Source of the DNA: Epichloe hybrida
Taxonomy: Eukaryota; Ascomycota; Sordariomycetes; Hypocreales; Clavicipitaceae
Length of the DNA: 64,000 nt
Direction of reading: 5' to 3'
Assembly (NCBI GenBank): GCA_019022495.1
Contig: JAFEKR010000043.1
Location: 248,001 to 312,000, forward strand
Within the stretch, counting starts at the first letter, position 1, and every line of letters begins with the position of its first letter. The notes under the pieces are model-generated. The model was not told the origin of the DNA. It did not search any database and saw only the letters and a program-made list of their open reading frames with translations. Below, in pieces: positions 45,101 through 56,474 of this stretch. Position numbers and translations under genes: made by a program.

Positions 45101-48100
45101 TGTGCTGTCTCTCGATGACGTGCCGTGGCTCAAGGATCACCGCATGCAGTCGCTGGTGACGTTCCCGTTGACCGGCTACCTGTGCATGGCTGTCGAGGCT
45201 GCATGCCAGCGAGCACAGCTTCGGCAAGTCGAGACCAAGGACATGGGCTCATTTCAGCTGCGGGAAGTCCAAGCATTCAAAGCTCTGATCATGGACAGCA
45301 CGACGGGTTACGAGACCGTTTTTCGTCTCCGGCCATATACCGAGGGCACCAGGTCGCTGTCCAACGAATGGGATGAATTCTTCATCTCGTCCTGGGCCCC
45401 CAACAGAGGCTGGTTCGAGCACTGCCGCGGCTTGGTCTCGGTCAAGAAGCTGCGAGGGCCCAACGCCGTGAACTCTTCCAGATTCCAGGCCGCGTACACT
45501 CGGCGCGCGGAAGCCCATGCCGGCGGCCAAGGAGTCCCCGTCGCCCTCGACGCAATGTACACGGAGCTTGTTGCCCGCGGAGCCGAGTACGGCCACGCGT
45601 TTTACAACACTGCCGATTATGCGACTCTGCGAGGCGACTACAGTTCTGGGACGGCGACCGTCATCGACACTGCCCCGTCCATGCCTTTCCGATATGAGAC
45701 GCCTTCCAGAACGCCGACGTCCTTCATAGACATGATTTTTCAAGTCATATATCCCATCCTGGGTGCGGGATCTGGCACAATGCCATGCCTTTACATGCCG
45801 TCAGCCATAAGCAGCATTGAAATCAGCACGGCTTTCCCCCACGCCCCGGGGGAAACGGTTGAGTCCATCGCCCACGGCCACATGGATCGCTCCAGCCATG
45901 GGCCGATTGAATTCACCGTGGACTCATGGCACCCTTCGTGTGCAGACCCCGTCCTCACAGCGGAGGGATTCAGGATAACCCCCGTGAACAGCGACCTGTT
46001 TGGCGAAGAGCACAAGCCCAAGTCATTATGCTACAAGATTCAGTGGGAAGCTGTTAATCGCAGTCGCCCGTCAACAAACCCAGTTGAGACGAATGGCATT
46101 CACCACAAGAGTGAACCGTCAGCCATCCATATGGAAGCATCTCAAGGCCATCATCATGCTTCTTCGCAAGCGGCGAACGGGGTGGCCCCCAGCACCAATG
46201 GTATCAATGGCCATCACTCAACGGCGTCAACGCAGCCCTCTTCTCCCCCGTCCAGCAGTGCGTCGGGGGCGAAGCTAGTAGTTGTCACCGACAGAGTCCG
46301 AACCGACGCTTTGGTGACCTCGCTCCTGCTGGAAGCGGAACGGCTCACAGGGGTGGAGGCCGAAGTCTGCCCATTCGCTCGACTTGAACCAGATTCGTCG
46401 TCCCATTATATTTGTCTAGACGAGATGGACCGCTCACTGCTTGCCAAGATGACGGAATCAACATTTTCAGCACTGCAAAATCTTTTGCTCCGCGGTTCAT
46501 CTGTCCTCTGGGTGACTTCGGGTGCCTATAGTGCTGCATCCGATCCGGAAAGAAATGTGGCTCAGGGTCTCTTGAGAAGTGTGAGATCTGAAACAACCAA
46601 GGCGCTGGCTACATTGGACATGGATCCAAACTCGTCGCTCGATGCTTCCTCGCAAGCCGAACTGATTCTTTCCGCATTCGAAACGTACACAGATACTCCA
46701 CAGGATGATGCACCTCTGCAATTTGAATTCTACGAGCAGAATGGTCAGCTTGCCGTCCCTCGAATCACTCCAGACGACACTCTCAACACGAGCATATTCC
46801 ACAAAACTCAGCCTCTGCTGCCATATTTGCAGGACTTTCATCATGCCGACAGAAGGCTCAAAATGGTAGTGGGTACCGCAGGCGCTCTTGATTCTCTCTT
46901 CTGGATCGACGATCCGGAATCAGCTTTGGCAGACGATGAGATTGAGATTCATGTAGCCTGCACTGGCATAAACTTCAAGGATGTTGTCATCGCAATGGGA
47001 CAGCTCCCCAGCCCTTACATCGGGGTCGAATGTAGCGGCGTCGTGGCCCGGATCGGCTCCAACGTCACCTCCTTGGCTGTCGGGGATCGCGTCTGCGCCG
47101 TCCCCTTGGGTTGTTATGGAACCTTTGCTCGCTGCCGCGCCAGCAGCGCTGCCGTCATACCACGAGACATGACGTTTGCAGTCGCTGCCTCTATTCCCGT
47201 GGTATACTGCACAGCTTACTACGCTCTTGTTGACTTGGCCCAACTTCAACCCGGGGAGTCGATTCTCATCCATGCAGCGTCGGGCGGCGTCGGCCAGGCT
47301 GCGATCCAGCTAGCGCAGATGATTGGTGCCGAGATATATGCCACGGTTGGTTCTGCGGAGAAGAAGCAGCTTCTCGTTGATTCATATGGGATCCCTGAAT
47401 CTCGAGTGCTGTACAGTCGGGATCGCGAATTCGGCCCCGCGGTCCGTTATGCCACCGGGGGCAGAGGTGTTGACGTCGTCATCAACTCCCTGGCTGGCGA
47501 CCTATTGCGGGAATCGTGGGCCAGCTTGGCCCCATTTGGACGCTTTATTGAGATTGGTAAGAGAGACATTACGTCCAACAGCCGACTTGACATGACCAAG
47601 TTCGATTCAAACTGTACCTTCAGCTCACTTGACTTGACGCTTGTCGCTATGGAGCGACCAAAGCTGATGAGTCGAATTATGAGCAACGTCATGAATTTGC
47701 TGAGACGGAAGATAATCTGCCCAATTGGCCCCATCATCGAAACAACGATGGATCAGGTCGAGTCCTCTCTCAGAAAGTTACAAAGTGGTAAGACATCTGG
47801 GAAGCTTGTTGTTGATCATTCTCAGCCAGCTCAAGTAAAGGTACTTTTTCTTCTTCGTAATATCAGCCGCTGACTCCCATGTTCTAATATGCGTGCTCAA
47901 GGCTACTCATCCACCTCATGTTTCTGGCATTGTCAAAAAAGAGGCGACTTATTTGATCATTGGTGGCACCGGCGGAATTGGCCGCGCCATCGCTGGTCAG
48001 CTCGTCCGGCAAGGCGCAGGCCATGTTGTTCTCCTGTCGCGAAGCGGAACCACCACGCCTGACATTGAGAGGCTGACACAGGAGAGCAAGACTCGGGGGG

Positions 48101-49152
48101 CAAGCATTCACGTGGAGCAATGCGACGTCGCCGATGAAGAAGACGTGTCATCTTTGTTGTCCAAGCTTCGGCTGTCGCTGCCACCAATTCGTGGCGTCAT
48201 TCATGCGGCAATGGTGCTGAGGGTAGGTTGCGAGGCCGTCTCTGCTTTTGGTGATGGAAAGTGAAGTGGGAAAGCCATTGCTAACATGTTCACTTGTTGA
48301 CAGGATGTCCTTTTTGAGAAGATGACTTTTCAGGACTACGACGACGTCGTGAGGTCGAAAATCCGTGGCGCGCTGAATTTTGACAGGGCCCTGCGGAACG
48401 ACGAGATGGATTTCTTTGTCCTTCTCTCCTCCGTGGCTGGCATTGTTGGCAGTAGAGGCCAAGCCGCATATGCCGGAGCCAACACGTTCCTCGATGCCTT
48501 GGCACGTCACCGTCGTCAAAGCGGCCGGGCCGGGACCTCGCTCAACTTGACGGCTGTTGAAGACGTGGGCTATCTGGCAACAACCAATGCCGCCAGAAGA
48601 TCCGAGGTGCTCAAGAACATCTCTGGAGGCGCCATGTCCGAGAAGGAAGTCCTGGCGCTCGTCGACGCAGCAATCCACGGGCAGATAGACGACGGTCAAT
48701 GTATCACCGGGCTGGACCTCGCCGCGACCACGTCGTTACCATACTGGGCAGATGACGGCAAGTTCTCGTCTCTCCGAGAAAGTGCCCTCGCCTCTCTCAG
48801 CATTTCATCAGCAGAATCCTCCGATCTGTCTGTCGCAGACAGACTGAAACGTGCACCCAGCCTCGATGACGCGGTCGAGCTAGTCGCCTCTGAGCTCGGC
48901 GGCAAGCTAGCATCCATCCTCATGCTGGCGCCAGAGGACTTGGAGGCTAAAAAGACTTCCACGTCAATCACGGCATTTGGACTGGACTCGCTGAACGCCA
49001 TCGAGCTTCGCAACTGGATCGGCAAGGAGTTGCAGGCGCACTTGCAGGTGTTGGAGTTGTTGACAAGTGGGAAACTCAAAGATCTGGCAGCACTGGTTCT
49101 TAAAAAGACCAGGCTTTCCGGGGCCTGGACAGAGAGCAGTAAGGAAGGGTAG
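42105..49152 (+). CDS. Highly reducing polyketide synthase (KS-AT-DH-ER-KR-ACP)
   Basis: Six exons: 42105-42378, 42440-42824, 42901-43079, 43144-47840, 47902-48222 and 48304-49152; introns 61-81 bp, all phases agree; about 2234 aa. The KS has DTACSSG, EAHGTGT and SNIGHLE intact. The AT has [10 protein letters not shown] (about 535) and GHSSGE (about 620). The DH has H943 in [13 protein letters not shown] (the usual Gly of HxxxGxxxxP is Ser) and Asp in SFIDMIFQ (about 1139). A Ser/His/Asn-rich linker (about 1250-1320) and a short pseudo-KR come next. The ER carries [13 protein letters not shown] (about 1654), the KR carries IIGGTGGIG (about 1863) and a Ser-Tyr pair in SSVAG...AAYAGAN, and the ACP carries GLDSL (Ser about 2178). 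No methyltransferase domain and no release domain are present. It should build a reduced, unbranched polyketide or fatty-acid-like chain. Confidence 0.95.
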
Positions 49153-49217
49153 GAAGAAGACGGCTTTGAGATGTAAACAGAATTTTATCCCATGTCCAAG
49201 TTTGACTAGGTTGGCAC

Positions 49218-50641
49218 TTACAATACACATTCTTTTATTGCTCCCTGCTCACTCACATCGCGCCTCCATTGCTCCCGTATTCTTTCCAACAGACCGGGCG
49301 TGATGAACACGTCGAGCGCCGTCCCAGCCATGGCCTTGGCCACCCTCATGGCTCTGTCAAACGCTGCCTTGGTCCCAGCCGCCTTCTCAAAATCAGGACT
49401 ATGCGGCTGCCCTGCTTCTGCGCCAGGGGGGATAGCAAAGCTCACGTTCATGCTCGGCAAAGCATGACTCAGATTCCCCTGATCCGTACTGGCCTTGACC
49501 CACGTGGGCTGTCCCGGGGGCGGCAAGGGCGGGCCAGGCACATCGGGCAAGACCTCCCAGTGTCGTCTGTACGATTCCGCGAGCACCCGATTGGGAACAT
49601 GGTCCATGTAGCCAGGTACAACATCGACCGCAACTCTCGCCCCCGTGGCTTCGGCCCCAGCCTTGAAACACGCCTCGATTTTGCGCTGCAGCTCCTTAAG
49701 CCGGGCCGAGGAGGCGGCGCGGAGCACGACGGCGCCGGCGGCATGCTCGTGAATGACGTTGGGCTTGTTCCCCCCGTCCGTTATCTGCACGCCTATGACA
49801 TCGTCGGGCCTCGTCTGCTGGCGCAACACGGAGATGGCGTTGTAGGCGACAACGAGGGCGTCGAGCGCGTTGATGCCCAGCCACGGACTGCTGGCCGCAT
49901 GAGCTGCACGGCCATGGTAGGCGATGTCCAGGTGGGTGTATGCCGTCGTCCGAACAAGTGGGCTGTTGTGCAGAATGCCCGGATGCGATACGAGCGACAT
50001 GTCGACATCCTTGTAGGCGCCCGCCTCGAGGCACCTAATCTTGCCGCCGCCGCCGCCTTCTTCGGCCGGTGTGCCGATGATGACAACCTTGCCGGGGAGA
50101 TGGCGGCGGCGCATCATTTCGGCAGTGGCGAGGCCGGCAGCCAGCGAGACCATGGCGATGAGATTGTGCCCACAGGCATGGCCCAGGTCCGGGAGTGCGT
50201 CTAGGGAGGGCGTATTTGGTCAGTGTATGTCATGCAGCGAACCCCCTCCTCGCAAAAAGGCAGGTAGGTAAGAGACTAGTAGCAGAGACTAGATGGTAAG
50301 AGAGGGCATATATGGTGTGCGATACCCATTTCCGCATTGAATGAAACCGCGGGTCCGGGCCGGCCGCTGCTGAACACTGCCACCCATGCCGTCTCCATCC
50401 CGTATGCCGAGCAAGTGACATGCCAGCCCTCTTGCGACTTCATGAACCTGGTCAAGGCATCATGGGCCCTGTGTTCGTCGTAAGCCAACTCGGGGTTGTC
50501 GTGGAGAAGGCAGTTCAGCGGCCACAGGGAAGAGCTCAAGGCATCGACTACATGGTCAATTTCGCGCAAGACGTCGTGAGCCGCGTGGCATTCTTGTCCA
50601 TCATGGCAAGGCTTGGTCACGAGAACGAAACCGTCTTCCAT
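49218..50641 (-). CDS. M20D-family amidohydrolase (PM20D2/aminoacylase-like)
   Basis: Two exons, 50326-50641 and 49218-50200, with a 125-bp phase-1 intron; protein about 432 aa. The splice recreates FNAEMDALPDLGHACGHNLIAM, the first metal-binding block of M20D peptidases. GTPAEEGGGGGK and VSHPG supply further metal-ligand residues, and HGRAAHAASSPWLGINALDA matches the dimerisation domain. The start at MEDGFVLV was chosen because the frame upstream is a Pro/His-rich repeat. These zinc-type enzymes cleave, and in some relatives form, N-acyl amino acid or dipeptide amide bonds in the cytosol. The stop codon lies only 65 bp from the PKS stop (convergent) and the start is 297 bp from the divergent AsaB-like gene, so it sits inside the cluster and probably acts on an acyl amide made from the polyketide (inference). 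Confidence 0.9.
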
Positions 50642-50938
50642 GTTGTGGGGTGGATGAAGAAACGAAAGGTCAGAGTTGAGTTGAGTTGATCTGGCATGGG
50701 TAGAGGCATGGGTGGGCATGGGTGGAGGTGGAGGTGGTGGAAGAGTCAAGACAAATCGAAGGCTGAGTCAGCAGGGCTTCTTGGTGCATGTACTTGGCGG
50801 GTTTCTAGGTTTTGGGCATCCGCGCAAATCGTCTTGTCCATCGCCTGCTCTTTGCTCCTCCCATCGTTCAGCGCACCCTGCTCTTTGTCTTACATGCCTA
50901 TTTTGTTGCCGCAAGTGAGACGGGGAGGGCACGACGCA
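50642..50938. promoter_or_regulatory. Divergent promoter shared by the M20D and AsaB-like genes
   Basis: Only 297 bp separate the two start codons, so control elements must be shared or overlapping. The first part is a GGTGGA/ATGGGTGG-rich repeat on the plus strand (about 50695-50745). No TATA box was clear. Confidence 0.5.
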
Positions 50939-51769
50939 ATGCCAACCGATGACAAGGTCAAGCACAATGTGGTGACGACGTTCAACTACTGGGACGACCC
51001 GGGTGATGGCTCCAAGCCGACGCCCATCTTCATCGGCAGGGGAAGAATCAGCAACAAACGGCCGCACAAAGCCTGGGCCTTTGGCGTTTCCGACGTGAGC
51101 GGCAACGAGGATCAATACACGCTCGATTGCCACGGGTTCCAATACTGCCGCCACAAGAGCCTCGAGGAAACCTTTACCAGCGACGAGCAGATCCAAACCA
51201 CCTACTACCAAGAGTGTGAGCAGCTTGTAAAGACCGTCACCGGCGCGCGAGCCGTCAAAATCTTCAACCACAAGGTGCGGCGCGGCCCAACCCAGTGGCA
51301 CCACCTGGGCCTGCATAACCTAGCCAACCGTGGGCCCGTGACGCGAGCCCACGTCGACCAGTCGTATCATGGTGCGGAACGGCGGCTGCGTTGGGAGTTC
51401 CCCGCAGAGGCCGCCGACGAGCTGGTCAAGCGACGGTACCAAATCATCAACGTCTGGCGGCCGATCCAGCCCATCGCCAAGGATCCCATCGCCGTGGCCG
51501 ATGCCAGATCGGTACCCGATTCCGATCTCGTCGGCGCTGAAATGGTTGAGGATGGTTTCGTGGGCGAGTCCTGGGTCGTCCGTCACAACCCAAGCCACCA
51601 GTGGTTCTTCAAACACTGCATGACACCTCGGGACGTGTTGCTCATCAAGTGCTTCGACTCGGACAAGTCGGTGGCTCGCAGGTCGCCACACTCTGCATTT
51701 GAAGATGCTGCGTACCAAGCTTGCGACTCTCGGCAAAGCATCGAGGTCCGGTGCTTGGTTTTGCACTAG
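50939..51769 (+). CDS. AsaB/CmcJ-like oxygenase or desaturase
   Basis: Intronless, 276 aa from the ATG at 50939 (MPTDDKVKHNVVTTFNYWDD). The frame is open upstream to 50696, but that part reads like promoter sequence. It shows the order typical of the fungal AsaB/GA4-desaturase/CmcJ-like family: FNYWDDPGDGSKP, DCHGFQYCRHKS, KIFNHKVRRG, RAHVDQSYHGAERRL (a His-x-Asp pair), INVWRPIQP, HQWFFKHCMTPRDVLLIKCFDS. Members act as tailoring hydroxylases or desaturases in fungal secondary metabolism; the iron and 2-oxoglutarate dependence is inferred from the HxD pair. It stands between the M20D gene and a classical 2-oxoglutarate dioxygenase, both likely cluster members. Confidence 0.85.
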   Translation: MPTDDKVKHNVVTTFNYWDDPGDGSKPTPIFIGRGRISNKRPHKAWAFGVSDVSGNEDQYTLDCHGFQYCRHKSLEETFTSDEQIQTTYYQECEQLVKTVTGARAVKIFNHKVRRGPTQWHHLGLHNLANRGPVTRAHVDQSYHGAERRLRWEFPAEAADELVKRRYQIINVWRPIQPIAKDPIAVADARSVPDSDLVGAEMVEDGFVGESWVVRHNPSHQWFFKHCMTPRDVLLIKCFDSDKSVARRSPHSAFEDAAYQACDSRQSIEVRCLVLH

Positions 51770-51940
51770 CACAAGCAAACACCCCGCTTTATTATTATTT
51801 ATGTTTGCGGAAGGCGGGGTTGACGGAAATTGCCTCTCCCAGCGTGGTTTCAAGTACAAGGAGCTAGGTACTCCGTACTCTGTACTGATGGAGTTTCTTT
51901 CCCTGGGACAGGTAACGCTAGGACTAGCAACTACCTTGCC

Positions 51941-51948
51941 TATATAAG
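51941..51948 (+). promoter_or_regulatory. TATA box of the 2OG dioxygenase gene
   Basis: TATATAAG about 120 bp upstream of the ATG at 52063. Confidence 0.6.
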
Positions 51949-52062
51949 AGTCACTTGCTCTTGAACTAGTTATTCGCCATCCTGCCATCCTGCCTCCCAG
52001 CCTCCCTGCCCTCTGCTCATACCATCTCAGTTGAAACTTGAAAGAGCAAATACATTGCTACC

Positions 52063-53356
52063 ATGGCACCCATCGTTGATCCCCCGCAGACCATTGAGTG
52101 GATGGGCAAGAACGTACCTGTTTGGTCAATGCAGACCATCAACTACGGGCTCTTGCTCTCCCAGGATCCGGGCGAGGTTGACAAGGTGGTCAATGCCTGC
52201 TTGGAAGATGGTTACTTCTACCTCGATCTCCAAGGCATCGATGGGCGCCGGATGCTCGCCGACCAGCAGCAGACGCTCGGGTTGATGAAGCGTTTCTTCG
52301 ACGCCCCAATCGAGGCCAAGAACGAGTTTGGATTGATATCCTCACACCTGGGGTTTGTTACCTGCCTCTGTCCCGCAAATCATGCCAACCATGCCCGACT
52401 TGTTCTAAACAACCTCTTGTGGTTACAGGTACGAGCCCGTCGGTAGCCGCACTGGCGTCGCGGCCGGCACCAAGGACGGGTATGAGATGCTCAAGGTATC
52501 TCGCGACGAGATCCAGCGAAACAGTCCCAAGATCCCGGCCCCGGTCAAGAACAGCGGCGACCTGCAGATCCTGGAGAACGCCATCGGTAGCTGCAACACC
52601 GTCACCAAGGTAATCCTGTCGGCGCTCTCTACCGGCCTCCACCTGACTGGCGCCGGGCGCTTCGAGAACGCGCACCGCAACGAACGACCGTCCACCACCA
52701 CGGTACGTGTGTTTTTTTTTTTTTTCATCTTGTCCATCGTCTCGCGGGACTGGGACTCTCCTTCTTCCTACAAACATCTGGCCGGGTACGTTTCCTCGCA
52801 CTGACTCACTCTCGGAACATGTCATATGCAGCTCTCCATGATGCACTACCTTCCGTCCGAGCTGGCAGGCCAAAACCGCATCGGGCACCAGAAGCACACT
52901 GACATCAGCACTCTTACTCTTCTGTTCAGCGAGCAATGGGGCCTGCAGATTCGCCCACCCGGTTCCTGCGGCGCGCGCGAGATGGGCTTTGTGGCGCCAA
53001 AACCAGGCTGCGCGTTTGTGCACGTGGGTGACTCTCTGCGATTTGCAAGTGGCATGAAGTTCCAGAGCTGCATCCACCGCGTCGTGCCGTTTGACCCTAC
53101 CGAGCACCGCTACTCGATTGCTTACTTCCTGCGTGCCGAGGACGATACCATGTTTATTGACTCGGAAGGCCGCGCCATCACCGCCGGACAGTGGCATGAC
53201 GAGAAATTCAAAGCCTTCACCGACCCGGAGCTATGGCAGGCCATGGCGCCAAAGTCAATGATTCTGGGGGGGATGGAAGAAGATGGAGAGGATGAACCCG
53301 TGCCTGTCCCAGTCATGGACGCTTCATCCCAGAGTACTGTATTAGTCGAGGCTTAG
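52063..53356 (+). CDS. 2-oxoglutarate/Fe(II) dioxygenase, isopenicillin-N-synthase-like
   Basis: Three exons: 52063-52352, 52429-52702 and 52832-53356; introns 76 and 129 bp; protein about 362 aa. The N-terminal DIOX_N-type part includes VVNACLEDGYFYLDLQG and LGLMKRFFDAPIEAKN. The junction gives SHLGYEPVGSRTG. The C-terminal jelly-roll has the iron triad His210-x-Asp212 (KHTDIST) and His270 (CIHRVV), plus the 2-oxoglutarate-binding R-x-S at Arg281/Ser283 (HRYSIAYF). All catalytic residues are present, so the enzyme should be active as a hydroxylase, desaturase or ring-former in the cytosol. It is a probable tailoring enzyme of the adjacent PKS cluster; the substrate is not known. Confidence 0.93.
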
Positions 53357-53778
53357 TAAACAGGGGTCCTACTCTCAACTCATCAGGGTGAACAAGAAAA
53401 AAATTGAACGCCTCTTTTAAAAGCAGACCCAAGAAGCTAGACAAGATCTCTGATGCTAGGTGCACTCAAGGTTATATACGTAGGACCGATGCGGAAGAGT
53501 GGGTTAGCAAAGGAAGTTGAAATATAGCAAATGGCCATGGATAAAGCCTATCCGAGCCTCACGGTCTTTCTCATCGGCGCAGTGTGTTGGAGAAGTGCAC
53601 GCACTTTGTCTGGGAAATGGAACGGTAAACATATTCCTGAAAAGCTAGGGGAAAATGAAGCTAATAAACCCAGCGTATGGTCCTCGGCCGACCCCTCGAC
53701 AAACCCATCCAGTTCCAAGTCGGCAGCCATTCGTAGGTATTCATCCACGCACACGCGCCCTTTGATCAATTTTTTTTT
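53357..53778. other. Intergenic region between convergent genes
   Basis: No gene was recognised; it should hold the 3' ends of the dioxygenase and the BBE oxidase. Confidence 0.5.
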
Positions 53779-55365
53779 CTACCCGTAAAACAGTCCCCGC
53801 GCCTCGTCAGCAGGGTCAACGCTATGCGGATTGTGAAACACATCATCGGGATCCCATTTCGACTTAATCTGACGCAATCTGGGCAGTTTGTCTCCCCAGT
53901 ACGCCTGTTGTGCCTCGGAGCGACCAAGCTGGGGGTCTACGTACCCAGCGTAGCGAGTGGTGGCGCCGGGCGAGCCATTCTGGATCACGTCGTGTATGCC
54001 TTCGGCGGACTTCCTGTTCCTGTCGCTTAGTTGTGGCAGCCCAACGACATAGGTTTGGTACATCATGAGCTTGTCACGATGTGGGTAGGCCGTGGAATCA
54101 GCAGGGACCTCGTTGATGGCGCCGCCCTCCGAGTCGAAAATGACAGCCCAGATAAGAGTGCCGGGATTCGCCGAGCCCGTGTAGTTGAACAGCTTGTTGA
54201 TGGTGTCGTGGGAAAGCGCATCCTGTTGACGAAGGGCGAGAGATTTGCTGTAGAATTGGCTTGGGAACCCGCTCAGAACGAGGCCAGTCTTTTCGGCCAT
54301 GTGGCCAATTGAGCCGAGCCAGTCCATGAGCTTGAAGTCGAGCTTGCCGCTGCCCGGAATCTTCTTCGGGATGCCGGTCGCCTCATACTCCTCCTTCGTC
54401 CCGTAAAAAGTCCCCGTGATGATGGCGCCCAAAGGCTGAACGATGAACAGAGTCGAGAACCGCTTGTCTAGCGCGGGGTCATTGGCCAAGTCTTGCCACG
54501 ACTCGTACAAGGGTGCCATGTCCTGTTGGTTGCCGAGTCTAAAAGTATACACGTATTCGACGACATTACCGGGCTGGGGCTGGGTGCGGACAGTAAACTT
54601 TGTGACGACGCCAAAACTAGCACCGGCTCCTCGCAATGCCCAGAACAAATCTGGATTCTCCTTCTTACTGGCCCGGCGGATTTGACCGTCGGCCGTCACA
54701 ACTTCGACTTCGAGGACATGATCGAGCGTTGTTCCCCACATCCGGGAGGATGGTCCAATGCCGCCCTGTTATGAAAGTGTAAGCATGATGGAAGCGTCCC
54801 GGAGGAGATACTTACAATCGTGGCATGGCCTCCCACACCGACGTCGGGACAAGTACCGTGGGCCATGGCGCGTTTTCCGTTCTTGTGTAATTGCTCATCG
54901 AGCTCTCCGAGCTTGTAACCGGCGCCAAAAGTAGCTTGCCATGTCGTACTGTCCATTTCAAAGTCCTTGAAGTTGACCATGTCGAACATGAGGGAACCAT
55001 CCTGGCCGCCCAAGCCGAAATTGCTGCATCGTCATCGACTTGTCTGTCAGCGCAACCTGGCGGCATTGGGCACGTATAGAAAAAAAAATGCCACCCAGAA
55101 AAGTTGGAACCTACCCATAGGAGTGGCCGCCTGATTTGGCCTGGACATGAACCTTTCCCTCGACAGCACATTTGATGGCCTCGGCAACCTCGTTGGCGGT
55201 GTTGGGTCGAATGACGGCAACTGGGGTGATTTTGATGGCTTTATTGTATGACTTGACCCAGGAAAGCTGATAGAAGCGGTCACTAGGATAGCCCACACAG
55301 CCGGCGCGGCCATTGCAAACAGAAGTCAAACACTGCTGCAACGGCGTGCTCTGTTCATTGCCCAT
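53779..55365 (-). CDS. BBE-type FAD-dependent oxidase with two flavin-linking residues
   Basis: Three exons on the minus strand: 55115-55365, 54816-55023 and 53779-54765; introns 91 and 50 bp; protein about 481 aa. The FAD-binding-4 domain has VQAKSGGHSYG (flavin-linked His near residue 81) and HGTCPDVGVGGHA (flavin-linked Cys near 140), so both covalent bonds of the berberine-bridge/glucooligosaccharide oxidase group appear possible. Then come GPSSRMWGTTLDHVLEVEVVTADG and LFWALRGAGASFGVVT, and the BBE tail KSKWDPDDVFHNPHSV. There is no signal peptide; it starts MGNEQS, which also fits an N-myristoylation site, and MGN starts are common in fungal homologues. It oxidises alcohols or C-H/C-N bonds with O2, and cluster membership is likely from position. 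Confidence 0.92.
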
Positions 55366-56474
55366 GGTTTCCGTGATGGCCAAGGACGCAGGAGAGAATA
55401 AGGATATTGCAAGGCATGAGGATGGTGGTTGCGAGTCTGCGAGGTCCGGTTTGTCGACATCTGGCAGGGCCGAGATGGATGGTATCACCCAACCCCGTGA
55501 CTATGACTGTGTCGGAAGGGAGGCAGGAGCCGAGGTCTCGTCTAATAAGTCGAGCAGAGTCATTGATAATCACCCGTCTCTGGTGGAACTCGCCAAAGTG
55601 AATCAACGCCAGGATGCCGACCCTGTCCTGCCCACCTTGTGGGTCTACTGGGCCCGCAAATTATATGTCCCCAGCTTCCTTTCATCCAATCGGATACATA
55701 GAGACCCTGGTTAAGGTGCCTCCACAAGGGGGGCAACAAGGAGATTTGCCCATTCGACCGTTTATCGCTGAGCTACATGTAAGATGATTAACCCTTACCC
55801 TTACTTACCCTTACCCTTGCTACTTCTTACTCCTCACTTCTGACTCTATGCCCTCGCTCTCTTGCGGCACCCGACGGTTGCCAGATCAAGCAGACAGCAA
55901 CGGTAGTCTGTCCAATCTGGGCAATACTGCCCTACGAAGCTTGGGCGTGAGGTGGCCTGGCACGTCGGACAAATACACACGACAGCTTAACAACGACGCG
56001 TAGCAGTTTGCTGGCCTGTTGGCATCGACACAGAGTCTTGTCAGCTACCAAGAAGCAGCTGGATGAAATTCATCTCTACTCCTGCCATGTTTCATGACGA
56101 TTACCGCATAATGGCAACTATTCCTGAATACTGGGCCGTTTATAGGCTAATGAGTCATGACTCTGGAAGTGGCGACGTAACATCGTTGGATGAAGCGTCC
56201 TTTCTTTGAGAAACAAGATCTGATAAATGAGAAGATCGACTGAGATCCACTTGTACGAAATGACACTTATAATCTGTTCTGAAATGAAGCTCCACGACCC
56301 AATGCAGAGTTCATAGGCTTCCCATGCGCAAACCGCCCCCCTGCGCTCCATTAGTCCCATGGCTAGAAGGGTTGGGAGGGTCTTTGCGGCACTTATTTCG
56401 AATCTTTTACTCATCATAGCTCATGGTGAATACAGCACAATTTTGTCTAGTGTGGACTACAAAGCCATGCTACT
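55366..56474. other. Intergenic region, no gene recognised
   Basis: A CCCTTA/TTACCC-like repeat lies at about 55788-55820. No coding sequence was recognised. Confidence 0.45.

Noticed and set aside
55788..55820. Telomere-like CCCTTA/TTACCC repeats
   Set aside because: The unit is CCCTTA rather than the fungal telomere unit CCCTAA, it is short and imperfect, and it lies between ordinary genes.
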